Positions 16,832 to 27,065 are shown, counted from the stretch's first letter. The stretch is 33,485 bases of DNA from Spirochaetota bacterium (GCA_024280415.1 JAJRQE010000100.1:1-33485), one strand, 5' to 3'. Translations and numbers: made by a program. The notes: generated by a model from the letters alone, not told the origin.

Positions 16832-18595
16832 TTAGAGCCTGCCTACAAAACGAAACAATTCTTCCCGGGAGACCTGAAACCATACTGGTCTTCCGTGGGG
16901 GCATCTTGCGTTTTCGAGTTTAAAAGTTTTTTTTACCAGCTGGACAGCTGTAATTTTATCCAGGACGTCTCCATCCTTTATAGCACTCTTACATGCCATG
17001 TCGGCATATAATTCTGTTTCGAGATCGGAGATTGTCCCTTTCTGCTTTTTTACAAAATCAATAATTATACTCTCATTGCCAATACAGTTTTCCGGTACTG
17101 AGATAAGCTGCCATCTTCCAGCTCCAAGATCCTCAAAGGAAACCCCGGTTTTACTGTATTTTTCCAGGTCTGTAACAAAACTATTTTCCCTGTTCCCCTC
17201 AATTTCAAAAATTGCAGGGACAAGAAGCTCCTGGATTTTATTGTATTTTGATTTTAGTTCGTTAAAGATAATTTTCTCATGTGCAGCATGCTGGTCTATG
17301 AAATAAAACTTATCTTCCACTTCTGCAAGTAAAAAAAGATTGAAGATTTGACCCATATAGTGAATATTCCGGGATTCCGGAAGTTCCGAAACATTACTAT
17401 CCACAGCTTTGGATTTTTGAATCAGATCTACCGGAAATGTTCTATCTGAAACCTTGAAATTTGAATAATTAGTATTGGAAGGTCTGAATCCTTCAGTGTA
17501 TTTATTTCCCATTTCGGCTGCAATGTTCTTAAATTCATTAAGTTGCGTTAATTTGGGGTCAGCATTCTGTATAGATGTGGAATAGTTGTACCTGAAATCT
17601 GAAAGAAATGATTTGATGCTGTTAACAATGCTTTTATGTATTTCTGTAAGATTTTGAAATCGTACCTCTTTTTTTGCCGGATGGATATTAAAATCAATAA
17701 GGGATGGATCAATTTTAATGAATATAAAGGCAACAGGATAATTGCCTCCTGGTAAAAATTCTGAAAAGCCGTACTCAACAGCCTGAACAAGTGCAAATTC
17801 AGATATACGTCTATTATTAAGATAAACCTGGATATACCTTCTGTCTTTCCTTTTTAAAGAGGGATCACCGACTATAATCTGTATTGTAAAATCTTTATGT
17901 TCGGTTGAAAATTCATGAATAAGCTGTTTATTAAAGAGATCAGGGAAGGCTGCAAGAATCCGTTCCTTTAATGTTGATACAGGTAAAAAAGATTTCATTA
18001 CGTTATCCGAAAAAAATCTGAAAGTAATATCAGGAAAAGGAAGTGATTTCTCTACAAATATTTTTCTGCATGCTGTTGCCTCGGCAGAAGGTCTTTTTAG
18101 GAATTTTTTTCTCGCAGGAATTGAATAAAACAGATTGGAGACATCAATCAGAGTACCCTCCTGCCCCCAGGTTTCTGTAACTGGATCATTACTGGTTTTC
18201 GGCAGGAGAAGCTTATAAGCGGAACCCTCTCTTGTTTTACTGTTTATTTCCAGTTTTGAACAGGCTGAAATACTTGAGAGTGCCTCACCTCTAAAACCCA
18301 GGGTATTAAGTTTATCAAGATCTTCCAGGGTATTAATTTTACTTGTAGAGTAGGGGAGGCAGCAAATTTCAAGGTCTTCCCGGCTCATTCCTCTGCCGTT
18401 ATCAACTACCCTGATATTATCTATTCCGCCGTTCTTTACATAAACATCAATTTTATCAGCACCTGCATCAATGGAGTTGTCGATCAACTCTCTAATTACA
18501 GAAAAAGGCCGGTCAATAACTTCACCGGCCGCGATTCTAAGAGCTACTGAATCCGGCAGAAGTTTGATTCTGCCGGATTTGCTATTATCTTTCAT
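16832..18595 (-). CDS. mutL: DNA mismatch repair protein MutL
   Basis: GHKL ATPase that links mismatch recognition to strand removal. Motifs of the N-terminal ATPase are ELIDNSIDAG (36-45), DNGRGM (65-70) and GFRGEAL (100-106). The C-terminal endonuclease block is DQHAAHE (434-440) followed by KIIFNE; the second Glu of the DQHA(X)2E(X)4E motif is displaced by one residue. ACKSAIK and CPHGRP (565-570) are intact, so nicking activity is likely retained. At 587 residues it is normal length. mutS is not adjacent. It begins 12 bases after the FecR-barrel gene with a poor ribosome binding site, so it is probably co-transcribed with envelope genes. Confidence 0.97.
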   Translation of the reverse strand: MKDNSKSGRIKLLPDSVALRIAAGEVIDRPFSVIRELIDNSIDAGADKIDVYVKNGGIDNIRVVDNGRGMSREDLEICCLPYSTSKINTLEDLDKLNTLGFRGEALSSISACSKLEINSKTREGSAYKLLLPKTSNDPVTETWGQEGTLIDVSNLFYSIPARKKFLKRPSAEATACRKIFVEKSLPFPDITFRFFSDNVMKSFLPVSTLKERILAAFPDLFNKQLIHEFSTEHKDFTIQIIVGDPSLKRKDRRYIQVYLNNRRISEFALVQAVEYGFSEFLPGGNYPVAFIFIKIDPSLIDFNIHPAKKEVRFQNLTEIHKSIVNSIKSFLSDFRYNYSTSIQNADPKLTQLNEFKNIAAEMGNKYTEGFRPSNTNYSNFKVSDRTFPVDLIQKSKAVDSNVSELPESRNIHYMGQIFNLFLLAEVEDKFYFIDQHAAHEKIIFNELKSKYNKIQELLVPAIFEIEGNRENSFVTDLEKYSKTGVSFEDLGAGRWQLISVPENCIGNESIIIDFVKKQKGTISDLETELYADMACKSAIKDGDVLDKITAVQLVKKTFKLENARCPHGRPVWFQVSREELFRFVGRL

Positions 18596-18607
18596 AAGTA
18601 GAACTTA

Positions 18608-20746
18608 CTAAAAACCAATCCTTGTTTCAATAGTTATTACAGGTACAATTTCGGGATAACCGTTTTTATATACTATATTTCCTGCACCATCTGTTTTTGC
18701 ACTGGTGCTTACAATTGCCGCCAGATCAAGGGTGGGTGCCAGAGGGTAAACAAATTCACCCGTAAATGATGTATAAGCATCAAAAAGAGTCAGGTCTGCA
18801 CCTGTGCCTTTTTTGAGAAGTGTCGGGATGAATTTTGTTCTGTGGTAGGCAATTGAACCATAGATATCAAGAACAGGGATTGTTCCTGGAAGAATTTCGA
18901 CTTCGAAGAGGAATTCATCCTCATCAGAGAATCCGTTTTTGTCCCAGGGCCACATATATCCAATAGTCGCATTGATCTTTTCAAAGAGAGTGAACCCGCC
19001 TTCTCCGTATATACCCATTACAGGTTCTGTTGGTGTTGGATTAGACAAATATGCGTTTATACTGTCAATGTATGTTCCTCTTAAACGGTCGTAGGAAGAA
19101 TTAAAAAATGATGGTTTAAATTCTCCATCAAAATATCTGTACTCCAGTCGGTAATCCACAAAAAGGATGTTCCCGAATAAACCGGCATTCCAGCCGAAGT
19201 TTCTGAAATTACTCATTGCAAACTGTGTCTGGGATGTATCATAAATCATATCGTACTTGAACTGACCATCCATATATGGAACCATTCCCGCAATATCTGA
19301 AAAGAAAATAAAGGAGAGCAGATCGGATTCCACTATAGGAAAATCAAGATCTGCAGATGCAGTCAGGAACATAGTATCTGGAGGAACAGTAGTCTGGGCT
19401 GCGGTATCAGGATTTATATCAATAATACTCGAAAAACCTATGCCGAATTTTCCAATTGGTCTAAAGAAAAATCTTCCTCCGAATATTTCAGGTTTGGCCA
19501 GATCGTCAATTACAGTTTCAAAACCTACGGCTTTACCTTCGGCACCCAAATTAAGACCAACCTTCCGAACAGTTGGGAAATCTGCATCGTTGGAAAAATC
19601 TCTCATGAGTATTCCATGACCAAGAGTCATATTATTAATATTACCGACTTTAAAGAAGAAAGGATCTCGCTGCTGTCCCCATTCAATATATCTGATTTTA
19701 AGAAAAAAGTCTGACAGGATATCCATTGCAATATCTTCAATTGCAACCTGGTCGGTTCCGAATGACCATTCATCATTACCGTCAGGATGATACCAGTCAT
19801 TTGGATCAAAAAGATCTGTCTGATAGACAACCGGCAGGTAGAGGGAGAGTTTTAATTTCCCAATGTTAAATGTAGGCTGTACAATTGCTTTTGAGTATGT
19901 AGATCCGTCAATAGTTACAGTACCTATCTCCAGTCCCAGGAAATCACTCAGAGCTTTCATCAGAGCACTTTCCACAGGATCTTTTTTTACCGGTTCCTCA
20001 GCTTTTGGAGCTTCCGGGGAAGGGGTTTCCTGTGCAGATGCAGTTACAGGTTCCTCACTCTTCTTTTCCTCGGGTGTTTCTTCTGCAGCAGGTGATGCTG
20101 CTTCATGTCCGGGAACTGCTGTAGGATCAAGCTGTTCAAACATTACATCCTTAACAAGCTCATTCATCTGTTCTGCACTAGCCTGAATAGCCTGAAATAC
20201 TTCTGCAAGGGCATCTCCAATCATACCTGAACCAAGCTCTATCTTCTGATTGGTCAGGGTGTTGGTGTAATCAATTAGTCCATTAACAACAAATGCTTTC
20301 TCCTCGCTTCCTGGAATAGATATAATTCCAAAGTCAGTACCACGAATTCCTGCGACTGCAGACTGGGTCCTGACCTGATATCTTTCACCTATTCCGGCTC
20401 TGGATGCAATTGCCCTTATTTTTCCGGAAATAAGGCTGAAATTATTGGACTGTTCCGGTGTTCTCTGAAGCCCTTCAATAGTGAAAACTGTAAAGGGGGA
20501 GAGTTTAATAATAGAACCGTTTGGATCCAGCCTTATCTCTGCAGAAGTTTTACTTGTTCGTATAGTATCACCTTCTTCAAGATCCATGCCGTAATATATG
20601 TCTGTAAGAAGAACCCCGTCGGATCCGGTAATTTCCAATTCAATATCATCATCATAGTATTCAAGAATAGCTACAGGATTCCCGTATTGGGCATAAAGAC
20701 TAAAAGAGACTGCAATGAGCAGTAATATAATAAATATTTTTTTCAT
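18608..20746 (-). CDS. FecR-domain protein fused to an outer-membrane beta-barrel
   Basis: 712 residues. The signal peptide ends at about residue 19 (SLYA-Q). A FecR domain follows at about 50-160, with LEEGDTIRTS, LSPFTVFTIE and the hallmark VRTQSAVAGIRGTDFG (125-140). A Pro/Glu/Ala-rich linker covers about 215-258. The remaining 450 residues are beta-rich and end in Phe, as in outer-membrane barrels. The barrel shares a pattern with the next gene upstream: KVGNINNMTLGHGILM...VGL...GFET...FGGRFFFRPI. In classical systems FecR is a cytoplasmic-membrane sigma regulator; here an exported FecR domain joined to a barrel suggests a peptidoglycan- or ligand-facing periplasmic part. The function is not known. 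Confidence 0.82.
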   Translation of the reverse strand: MKKIFIILLLIAVSFSLYAQYGNPVAILEYYDDDIELEITGSDGVLLTDIYYGMDLEEGDTIRTSKTSAEIRLDPNGSIIKLSPFTVFTIEGLQRTPEQSNNFSLISGKIRAIASRAGIGERYQVRTQSAVAGIRGTDFGIISIPGSEEKAFVVNGLIDYTNTLTNQKIELGSGMIGDALAEVFQAIQASAEQMNELVKDVMFEQLDPTAVPGHEAASPAAEETPEEKKSEEPVTASAQETPSPEAPKAEEPVKKDPVESALMKALSDFLGLEIGTVTIDGSTYSKAIVQPTFNIGKLKLSLYLPVVYQTDLFDPNDWYHPDGNDEWSFGTDQVAIEDIAMDILSDFFLKIRYIEWGQQRDPFFFKVGNINNMTLGHGILMRDFSNDADFPTVRKVGLNLGAEGKAVGFETVIDDLAKPEIFGGRFFFRPIGKFGIGFSSIIDINPDTAAQTTVPPDTMFLTASADLDFPIVESDLLSFIFFSDIAGMVPYMDGQFKYDMIYDTSQTQFAMSNFRNFGWNAGLFGNILFVDYRLEYRYFDGEFKPSFFNSSYDRLRGTYIDSINAYLSNPTPTEPVMGIYGEGGFTLFEKINATIGYMWPWDKNGFSDEDEFLFEVEILPGTIPVLDIYGSIAYHRTKFIPTLLKKGTGADLTLFDAYTSFTGEFVYPLAPTLDLAAIVSTSAKTDGAGNIVYKNGYPEIVPVITIETRIGF

Positions 20747-20756
20747 TTCTAACCCC

Positions 20757-22100
20757 CTAAAATAAACTTATCGAAGTTGACAGTTTTGAAGTTGTATCAA
20801 ACTGTCCTGTTTCCGGTATATATCGCAGATTGTAACCAAGTGTTATAACAGCCGGTCCTGTTTTATAATTTATATTTAACCCGATAACCGCATTATTCGG
20901 ATCGATCAGGTCTGCCCAGTTTTCTATATATCGTTTATCGTAACTCGCATCAAAGAAAAACCCTGGAATAAGGTCTTCTGCAACAATAACTACAGCACGA
21001 AGATGGGGGTAAGTTTCCACATTACCCACCTGTTTGTTAAAAGCACCGTTAACGGAAGTATTAAAAACGAGCATATCGTTCATGAAACTGAAACCGAGAT
21101 TTGCGAGCCAGCCTGCATAACCTTTAATATTGGCGGCACCGCTGTAAACCGCATATTTATTCTCACGGAAGAGATCATAGGCAGAATCGAAGTAGAAGGG
21201 GAGAAAATTATCTCCCAGAAACAGAGCATTCAAACCATAGTTAACAAAACTGAAGAGCTTTCCGCCGAAACCAAGAAGGGAACCAGAAGAAGCTGTGGTT
21301 TTTGTACCTGCAGCAGGCTGGAAAGCAATATCGCCAAAAACAGCAAGAGATAAAGCAGAATTTGAAAGGATTGGCTGTTTGAAGTCAATACCGTATATCG
21401 AAACAGGATCAGGGTTGTCTACTGCAGTCAGGATAAAGTCGTTTATCGCATTGGGTTTCCTGTCAAATGCTGCTGTAGTTCCAATCTGAAGATCCTTAAT
21501 TATAGGGATATCGAGAGAGTTAAGTGGTCTTACATAGAGTCTTGTACCAAAAACATCCATTTGCGCAAGATTACCTGCAAAGGTTTCGATCCCAAGATAT
21601 GGAAAGTTAAAAAGACTGCCGTCCAGATCCAGGGCAAGCCCTACAATTCTTCGTTCTGGGAGAAAGTGTGAATTTGAGTAACTTCCCATAATAAAGCCGT
21701 TTCCAAGGGTACCATCGTCTATTGAACCAATTTTACCGTAGAGGGAATCACCCTTTCGTCCATATCTTACATATCGAAAAATAGGGAGATATATATCCCA
21801 GAAAGAACGTTTTGAGTCAGGAATCCAGTCCTGTTCTCTAAAATCAAAATTACCATTTCCATCATCAAATCTGTAATGGAGGGTAAAGTCCAGCCCTATG
21901 CCAACTTTTCCAAAGGCAAAGTCCGGATTAAGAGAAAGCATCTGATATGCAACAGCCTGATTATTTTCGTTAATAGTTACAGCCCCAAGCTCCATATCCA
22001 TTTGAAAATTAAATCCTGAATCAGTTCCCTCTTCACTAAAAACAGGAACAACCAATACTGCTACTATAAGCAGCAGAAATAATTTTTGTAGTAATTTCAT
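20757..22100 (-). CDS. Outer-membrane beta-barrel protein, paralogue of the FecR-barrel
   Basis: 447 residues with a clear signal peptide (cleavage near VFS, residue 22) followed directly by a beta-rich barrel ending STSISLF, a C-terminal Phe typical for barrel assembly. KIGSIDDGTLGNGFIMGSYS, RRIVGLALDL, LGIETFAGNLAQ and FGTRLYVRPL align by eye with the barrel half of the following gene, but there is no FecR domain or linker. AAGGAG lies 8 bases before the ATG, with a TATAAT-like box at 22127-22122. The stop is 10 bases from the start of the FecR-barrel gene. Porin or surface protein; the cargo is unknown. Confidence 0.8.
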   Translation of the reverse strand: MKLLQKLFLLLIVAVLVVPVFSEEGTDSGFNFQMDMELGAVTINENNQAVAYQMLSLNPDFAFGKVGIGLDFTLHYRFDDGNGNFDFREQDWIPDSKRSFWDIYLPIFRYVRYGRKGDSLYGKIGSIDDGTLGNGFIMGSYSNSHFLPERRIVGLALDLDGSLFNFPYLGIETFAGNLAQMDVFGTRLYVRPLNSLDIPIIKDLQIGTTAAFDRKPNAINDFILTAVDNPDPVSIYGIDFKQPILSNSALSLAVFGDIAFQPAAGTKTTASSGSLLGFGGKLFSFVNYGLNALFLGDNFLPFYFDSAYDLFRENKYAVYSGAANIKGYAGWLANLGFSFMNDMLVFNTSVNGAFNKQVGNVETYPHLRAVVIVAEDLIPGFFFDASYDKRYIENWADLIDPNNAVIGLNINYKTGPAVITLGYNLRYIPETGQFDTTSKLSTSISLF

Positions 22101-22177
22101 AACATCTCCTTGTCTTTATATATTATACATCAGTTAAGAAAAAAAAACAGCAACTCTTCCAAGCTTTTTGCGCTATA

Positions 22178-22198
22178 TCACATATTGTACTTTAAGAG
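22178..22198. repeat. Copy of the TCACATATTGTA motif
   Basis: TCACATATTGTA (22178-22189) followed by CTTTAAGAG. The same twelve bases occur at 30058-30069, there followed by TATTAAAGG. This copy is in the gap between the large surface protein gene and the barrel gene, upstream of the barrel operon. It may be a regulator site or chance in AT-rich DNA. Confidence 0.35.
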
Positions 22199-22242
22199 TA
22201 GTTCTTCTTTCCTGTAATGCATTCAATATTGGAATTTATAGA

Positions 22243-25200
22243 TTAAAATGAAAGTTTTACAGAAATACCGGTTTCTATACCAATTTTGTAATATTTACTT
22301 ACAAGCTTATCGTCAGTTATATTTTTCTGATCAAACCCTATTCCTGCAAAAAGTGATATCCTGCCTGCTTCGGAGATAATGAGACTGCTTGTATGATTCC
22401 CCTTAAACCCGAAAGCAAGCTCTTTTCCCTCCTCTCTGTCTGCTGCGGAAAATGAGACTTTATCAACATGTTCAAAATAGGGATCATCCTGGTTTTCTCC
22501 CCTTAACAATTCCGGTATCTGAATTGTTTTTTTTAACTCAGTTCTCCACCTGTACTCACCATCTATGGTAGTATTCCACTCAAATGGATCCCATTTCCAG
22601 TTATTTGCTGCTTCAAGTCTCAGGGAACTCTCTCTGCTGACAATGAAGTTAAGAAAAATAGTATAGCTGAGATTAATAAGAGGATCATTTAAACTTTTCT
22701 CCATATAGGAATCAAAATCTCCTCGAATGGAAAAAATATTGGTAATTTCTTCTGTCTGATAAAGATCTGTAATGGGATTGGTACCCAGATTCCCGAACAG
22801 ATTGAGGGTTGTGGCTCTTGATTCCACATTTAAGCTGACAATGTCAGTAAAGGAATCATACTCCTTTTTAAGATCCCTCGAAATTTTAACATTAATTACA
22901 GAAGGAATAAAAATATCTACCGGGTCTGATCCTGCAGTTCTTGATAGAGCAAATGTTAATTCCGGATTATAGCTTGCTTTTGATTGAAGTGCAGAATAGT
23001 TTTTAAACTGAGCAGCAAAACCAGGATAGAAAATTTCCCACACAGGGATTGCTGTAAAGTAGTAAACCTGAGTTCCCAGTGCTGTAAGAGAATCTGAGGT
23101 ATCTGTAAAAAAGTTTAAGTCTGTATAAGCAGGATTGGATATAGCTGCATCTTTTTTATACCCGGGTTTGATAGTTATCCGGTAAGGACTTTCCGGAAAG
23201 AGGATGAATCTGCTTCCAACAGAGAATAATTGTTCTGTTGATAATTTTCTCTCGTCTGTTCCCTCTGTTTTACTAATAAAAGTTTCATTAAAATCGAGAA
23301 AGAGCTTTTCTCTGTTTAGACCCGGATTTAAATTTATACCTGTAGTTCTGTCGACCGGAAGTTTTCCGGGGATGTATAGGCTGTAGGATTCAGCAATTTT
23401 TTCCAGGGATGTTTTGTTTTTATATGGATTTTCAGCGCTTGTCATTTTCAGATCTATCCATGAGTCCAAAAACAGACCCTGAGGCCATTTACTATTTGAG
23501 GATATCCCCCATGACCTTATGAGATTATTATTCGTATAAAACGATCCCAGTTTTAATATTAAGGAAGTATTTCCTGAATTTACTTTTAATCCATTCTCTC
23601 TGGTGACAGAATTTATCATAGGGATATTTATTTCACTATAACTGTCTTCAAATGTTAATCTGTTACCCAGAATGGGTAAGATAAAAGAAAACCCAGGAGA
23701 CGCATATAAGATATTATCCCTCCATTGGAGATTTAAAGTTCCGGCTGCAGTCATGGAAAGAATCTTTAAAGCAAAATCTGTGGCTGTAGAGATCTCCGAT
23801 ACCCTGTTATTTGCAAATCCCGTAGCAAACTCTTTTCCCGAAATCTGTGATGAATTTGTAAATTTGAAGTTGCTGATCAGTGGTTTATCCCTGTAGCTGA
23901 GGAGCGTACCGGGAAATTTGTAGTCAAAAAATGATCTGCCTGCAGCACTTATTCCTATGACCGGATCTTTCAGATGGATCTCGTCAATGAGTAGCTGCCC
24001 CCCTGTGGTGCAGAGAGCCTCCAGGGATATAAGGTTTACGTTTTTCTCATTGGGATCCAGTTTGTTCCATGCTGTTACAGGGAGAGTTGAATTATCTGCA
24101 GTTAAGATCCCTGTCCAGTAATCCAGGGTGTACTTTATCCATGAAGGACTTTCAATTGGTTGAAATGTTATGGAAACTCCCCTGTTTCCGGGGCTGGTCA
24201 GAGAAAATGTCATACTGGAGGGTGCAGGTGCAGGTGTTTTCAAATAGAAATTTATAGTACTGTATTCCGAAAGATCTACAGCTTCGGTAAACTGTGACGA
24301 TTCCCAGGTTCCTCCTTTATCCCATGTAAACTCTGCTACATTCTGTACACCTGTTCCTGCTGAAAAAACAGAAGTTTCCGGGTAGGAAGAGATTAACAGC
24401 GGTTCAGGAACCGCGGAATAAATCTCGTTAATCTCCCTGGATGTCACAATCTGATCAGGATCCGGAACAGTATCCGGTTTTACTACAAATTCAGAACCAG
24501 TCAGGGTAAGAGAACTTATTAAAAGCTTTCCGGAACTGCCTGAACCATTATCCGATATAATTATTTCTAACCCTGTTACAGCTTTAAGTTTACTCCGGTC
24601 AGAAGGGGAGAGATTGAGTGTCACAGTCTGCCATGTACTGCCGGGATCGGCAAAGTCTGTACCTGCTGTTTTTGTCAGAACCAGAAGAGTTCCTTCGCCG
24701 TCAAGGACACCATTGCCGTCCAGATCTTCGCTGTCCAGTTGTCCGTTTCCTGATTTCCCGTCAGGTGAAAGGCCAACCTTCATAGTGTAAGTGGAATCGT
24801 TAAAGTTAAAACCTGAACCGTACTGGGATAATTCTCTGTCAAGAAGTGTGTCATTATCAAGATCCTCAGCAAGTTTCCCTATTCTGACATAGGCGGTAAT
24901 ATTCCCGGAAGAGGAAATATGCTTCCACTGGAAAGAAATTGCCTGAGTTCCCGAAAGGTCGAGTGGATCAGAACCCAGGGTTAAAGGTATTCTGCCACCG
25001 GTCCACTCATTTATTGCCAGGTCATAATCCAGAACAACAGCATCTCCCTCGGTTTCAGAACCTGTTCCTGCAATGTAGGGGCCTGTACGTCCTCCATCTT
25101 TATAGGAGTAGTTCTGGTCAGCAGGGATTTCCCAGTCATAGTCCTTTAGAACCGACCCCCCGGCAGCATCATAGTTATGATAATCCTTGTAGTATAGAGA

Positions 25201-27015
25201 ACCCCTTGTTCCTGTAGTAACCCCTGTCTCAGGAGGGGCGGCAGGGTAGAGAAAATCAGAGGAAAGAGGTATATCAAATCCCTTCCTGTTCATACCTGCA
25301 AGACGGAGGATTCCTGTCGTATTAGGGTTGTAAAGGCTTATTCCAGCGTCCAGCCTGAAAGTCAGTTTTTCTCCTTCATAGGTTAACCCGCCTGTACCAA
25401 GAATTGATCCTCCGGATTTGCCGGGTTTATCAATATACTTTGATTCCAGGATATTCCATCTTAGCCCGGCTCCAACTTCCATCTTGAATTTATCTGAAAA
25501 ATTAAATTTCGATCCGAAACCGAGAAGAAGATCTCCTCCGTTTCCATTTTCAGAAGCAGTTCTGTAATTAATTTTAATCCCTGCATCCCCTGGAACAGGG
25601 AACAAAAATTCAAGGTTTCCGGAATCGGAATTGAAACTGTATCTGGTTTCTTTAATACCGTTAACAGTAACGGAAATCGATCCTTCCAGAACATCTTCAC
25701 CCAGATTATATCTATCTGAAGGGATAAGTTTCTGAAAGAGAAGCTCTTTTTTAGGCGGTGTACCGGTAAGACCTCTGTCGGGTTCATATATTAAACTATC
25801 CGGTCCTATGGTGTCGGACAGGGGATATCTGTTTCCTGGATTTCTCAAAGAATCTCCGGAATAGAGTAATCTCAACAGACCTGACTCAGATTCCGGAACA
25901 ATATTTAAAGGAACTCCGGTGGTGAGATTCTTAGCTGTCAGATCAGCCCTGAAGAGTGACGGATCCGAGGGAAGAGAATAGGGCAGGGAATAGAAGCTTA
26001 ATATTTCAAATGGAGAAAATACACCAGGTTCATAGAGAAGAAGAGACTGTTCAGAATCTATAGTTAATGACCACGAATCCATATCAATTCCCAGATATTC
26101 TTCTGTAGTACCAAACTGGAACTGATCCGTTCCTGTTATATCAAGTGTACCTGTGGTTCCTGCACCGAGTCCGTCTGAGTCCCGGGCCAGAAATCCGATG
26201 CCAAGGGAGGAGTTCCCTACAGGAAGACCCCCTTTGGAATAGCTGACAGCAGCACGCACATTAAGGGGGGTTCTGAAAAATACCAGTCCTTCCTCTGCAG
26301 ATATCACTGCATCCGAACTGTCAGCTTTTCTAAATCCATTATTGTCTTCGATATAGACAACGAGATTATCTACATTACTGTCAGGAAGGACAAAGAACCT
26401 GCCTCTGACATAGCTTTCAGGACTGATTCTTGTAGAATCAACCTCATATTTACCAATATAGTTTTTCTCCTGCAGCTCTGCAGGATCAAAGCGAATCATA
26501 ATCTGGTGTTCCCCTCTGTCTGTTCCAAACAGAGCCATTCCTCCAAAGGAGCCTGAGGAAGCCTCAGGGATATTCAAATATGAGTACTCACCGTAACCTA
26601 TATCGGTGTTCCCAAATCTGATACTCCTTAGAAACGTATCTTCCTGAGACTCATAGCCGAAGAGAATTGTATTCAGTTTGTAGTTATCTATAAAAGATGC
26701 ATCAAAGAAATAGCTGTGCATAAGCCAGAGGGAAATTAAAAGATCCGGTGTATTTGTGAACTGCAGACCCGAGGTCATACCCGGAAATGGATCTGATTTA
26801 ACTGTTTTATCATTGGAATTCCATGAAAATCCGAAACCCCATTTCAATTCCGTCTCCCATGAACCTGTAAGAAAGAGATCAACGTCTTCATCGTTGATTT
26901 TGGCCGAAAAAACAGAAACCGGAGCTTCTTCCCCTGGAAGGAGAACTGTCTGAGGAAAAATTACCCGAGGTACAAACATAAATATAATAAAAAACAGTTT
27001 AATATAGTTTGTCAT
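22243..27015 (-). CDS. Very large outer-membrane/surface protein with two CBM-like modules, SprA-like layout
   Basis: 1590 residues from the ATG at 27015, where MTNYIKLFFIIFMFVPRVIF forms a signal peptide; a GTG 37 codons earlier would bury it and overlap the divergent gene. The N-terminal third is beta-rich with VRGRFFVLPDSNVDNLVVYI. The middle holds two jelly-roll-like modules: one from DLSGTQAISFQWK to KLLISSLTLTG (about 24960 down to 24500), one from DLSEYSTINFYLK to GGQLLIDEIHLKDP (about 24280 down to 23965). The first carries two Asp-rich calcium-type loops, DLDNDTLLD and DLDGNGVLD. The last third resembles a large barrel and ends in SVKLSF. This layout recalls SprA, the giant type IX secretion barrel of Bacteroidota, but homology is not shown here. 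Confidence 0.72.
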   Translation of the reverse strand: MTNYIKLFFIIFMFVPRVIFPQTVLLPGEEAPVSVFSAKINDEDVDLFLTGSWETELKWGFGFSWNSNDKTVKSDPFPGMTSGLQFTNTPDLLISLWLMHSYFFDASFIDNYKLNTILFGYESQEDTFLRSIRFGNTDIGYGEYSYLNIPEASSGSFGGMALFGTDRGEHQIMIRFDPAELQEKNYIGKYEVDSTRISPESYVRGRFFVLPDSNVDNLVVYIEDNNGFRKADSSDAVISAEEGLVFFRTPLNVRAAVSYSKGGLPVGNSSLGIGFLARDSDGLGAGTTGTLDITGTDQFQFGTTEEYLGIDMDSWSLTIDSEQSLLLYEPGVFSPFEILSFYSLPYSLPSDPSLFRADLTAKNLTTGVPLNIVPESESGLLRLLYSGDSLRNPGNRYPLSDTIGPDSLIYEPDRGLTGTPPKKELLFQKLIPSDRYNLGEDVLEGSISVTVNGIKETRYSFNSDSGNLEFLFPVPGDAGIKINYRTASENGNGGDLLLGFGSKFNFSDKFKMEVGAGLRWNILESKYIDKPGKSGGSILGTGGLTYEGEKLTFRLDAGISLYNPNTTGILRLAGMNRKGFDIPLSSDFLYPAAPPETGVTTGTRGSLYYKDYHNYDAAGGSVLKDYDWEIPADQNYSYKDGGRTGPYIAGTGSETEGDAVVLDYDLAINEWTGGRIPLTLGSDPLDLSGTQAISFQWKHISSSGNITAYVRIGKLAEDLDNDTLLDRELSQYGSGFNFNDSTYTMKVGLSPDGKSGNGQLDSEDLDGNGVLDGEGTLLVLTKTAGTDFADPGSTWQTVTLNLSPSDRSKLKAVTGLEIIISDNGSGSSGKLLISSLTLTGSEFVVKPDTVPDPDQIVTSREINEIYSAVPEPLLISSYPETSVFSAGTGVQNVAEFTWDKGGTWESSQFTEAVDLSEYSTINFYLKTPAPAPSSMTFSLTSPGNRGVSITFQPIESPSWIKYTLDYWTGILTADNSTLPVTAWNKLDPNEKNVNLISLEALCTTGGQLLIDEIHLKDPVIGISAAGRSFFDYKFPGTLLSYRDKPLISNFKFTNSSQISGKEFATGFANNRVSEISTATDFALKILSMTAAGTLNLQWRDNILYASPGFSFILPILGNRLTFEDSYSEINIPMINSVTRENGLKVNSGNTSLILKLGSFYTNNNLIRSWGISSNSKWPQGLFLDSWIDLKMTSAENPYKNKTSLEKIAESYSLYIPGKLPVDRTTGINLNPGLNREKLFLDFNETFISKTEGTDERKLSTEQLFSVGSRFILFPESPYRITIKPGYKKDAAISNPAYTDLNFFTDTSDSLTALGTQVYYFTAIPVWEIFYPGFAAQFKNYSALQSKASYNPELTFALSRTAGSDPVDIFIPSVINVKISRDLKKEYDSFTDIVSLNVESRATTLNLFGNLGTNPITDLYQTEEITNIFSIRGDFDSYMEKSLNDPLINLSYTIFLNFIVSRESSLRLEAANNWKWDPFEWNTTIDGEYRWRTELKKTIQIPELLRGENQDDPYFEHVDKVSFSAADREEGKELAFGFKGNHTSSLIISEAGRISLFAGIGFDQKNITDDKLVSKYYKIGIETGISVKLSF

Positions 27016-27029
27016 TGTGTTATTCTTAT

Positions 27030-27041
27030 CAGTATATACTG
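27030..27041. promoter_or_regulatory. Perfect palindrome in a divergent gap
   Basis: CAGTATATACTG is a perfect 12-base palindrome in the 50-base gap between the divergent starts at 27015 and 27066. It could be an operator shared by both genes, or simply part of AT-rich promoter DNA (TATACT resembles a -10). A related GGTATATACTGG occurs at 30027-30038. Confidence 0.35.
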
Positions 27042-27065
27042 TAACACAGGCTGAGAAAAATATAT

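Noticed and set aside
16832-18595. MutL lacking endonuclease activity
   Set aside because: DQHAAHE, ACKSA and CPHGRP are all kept; only the second Glu of the DQHA motif is displaced by one residue.
24939-25217. Plus-strand open frame inside the giant surface protein gene
   Set aside because: It is antisense to well-supported coding sequence and has a low-complexity His/Pro/Gln composition typical of shadow frames.
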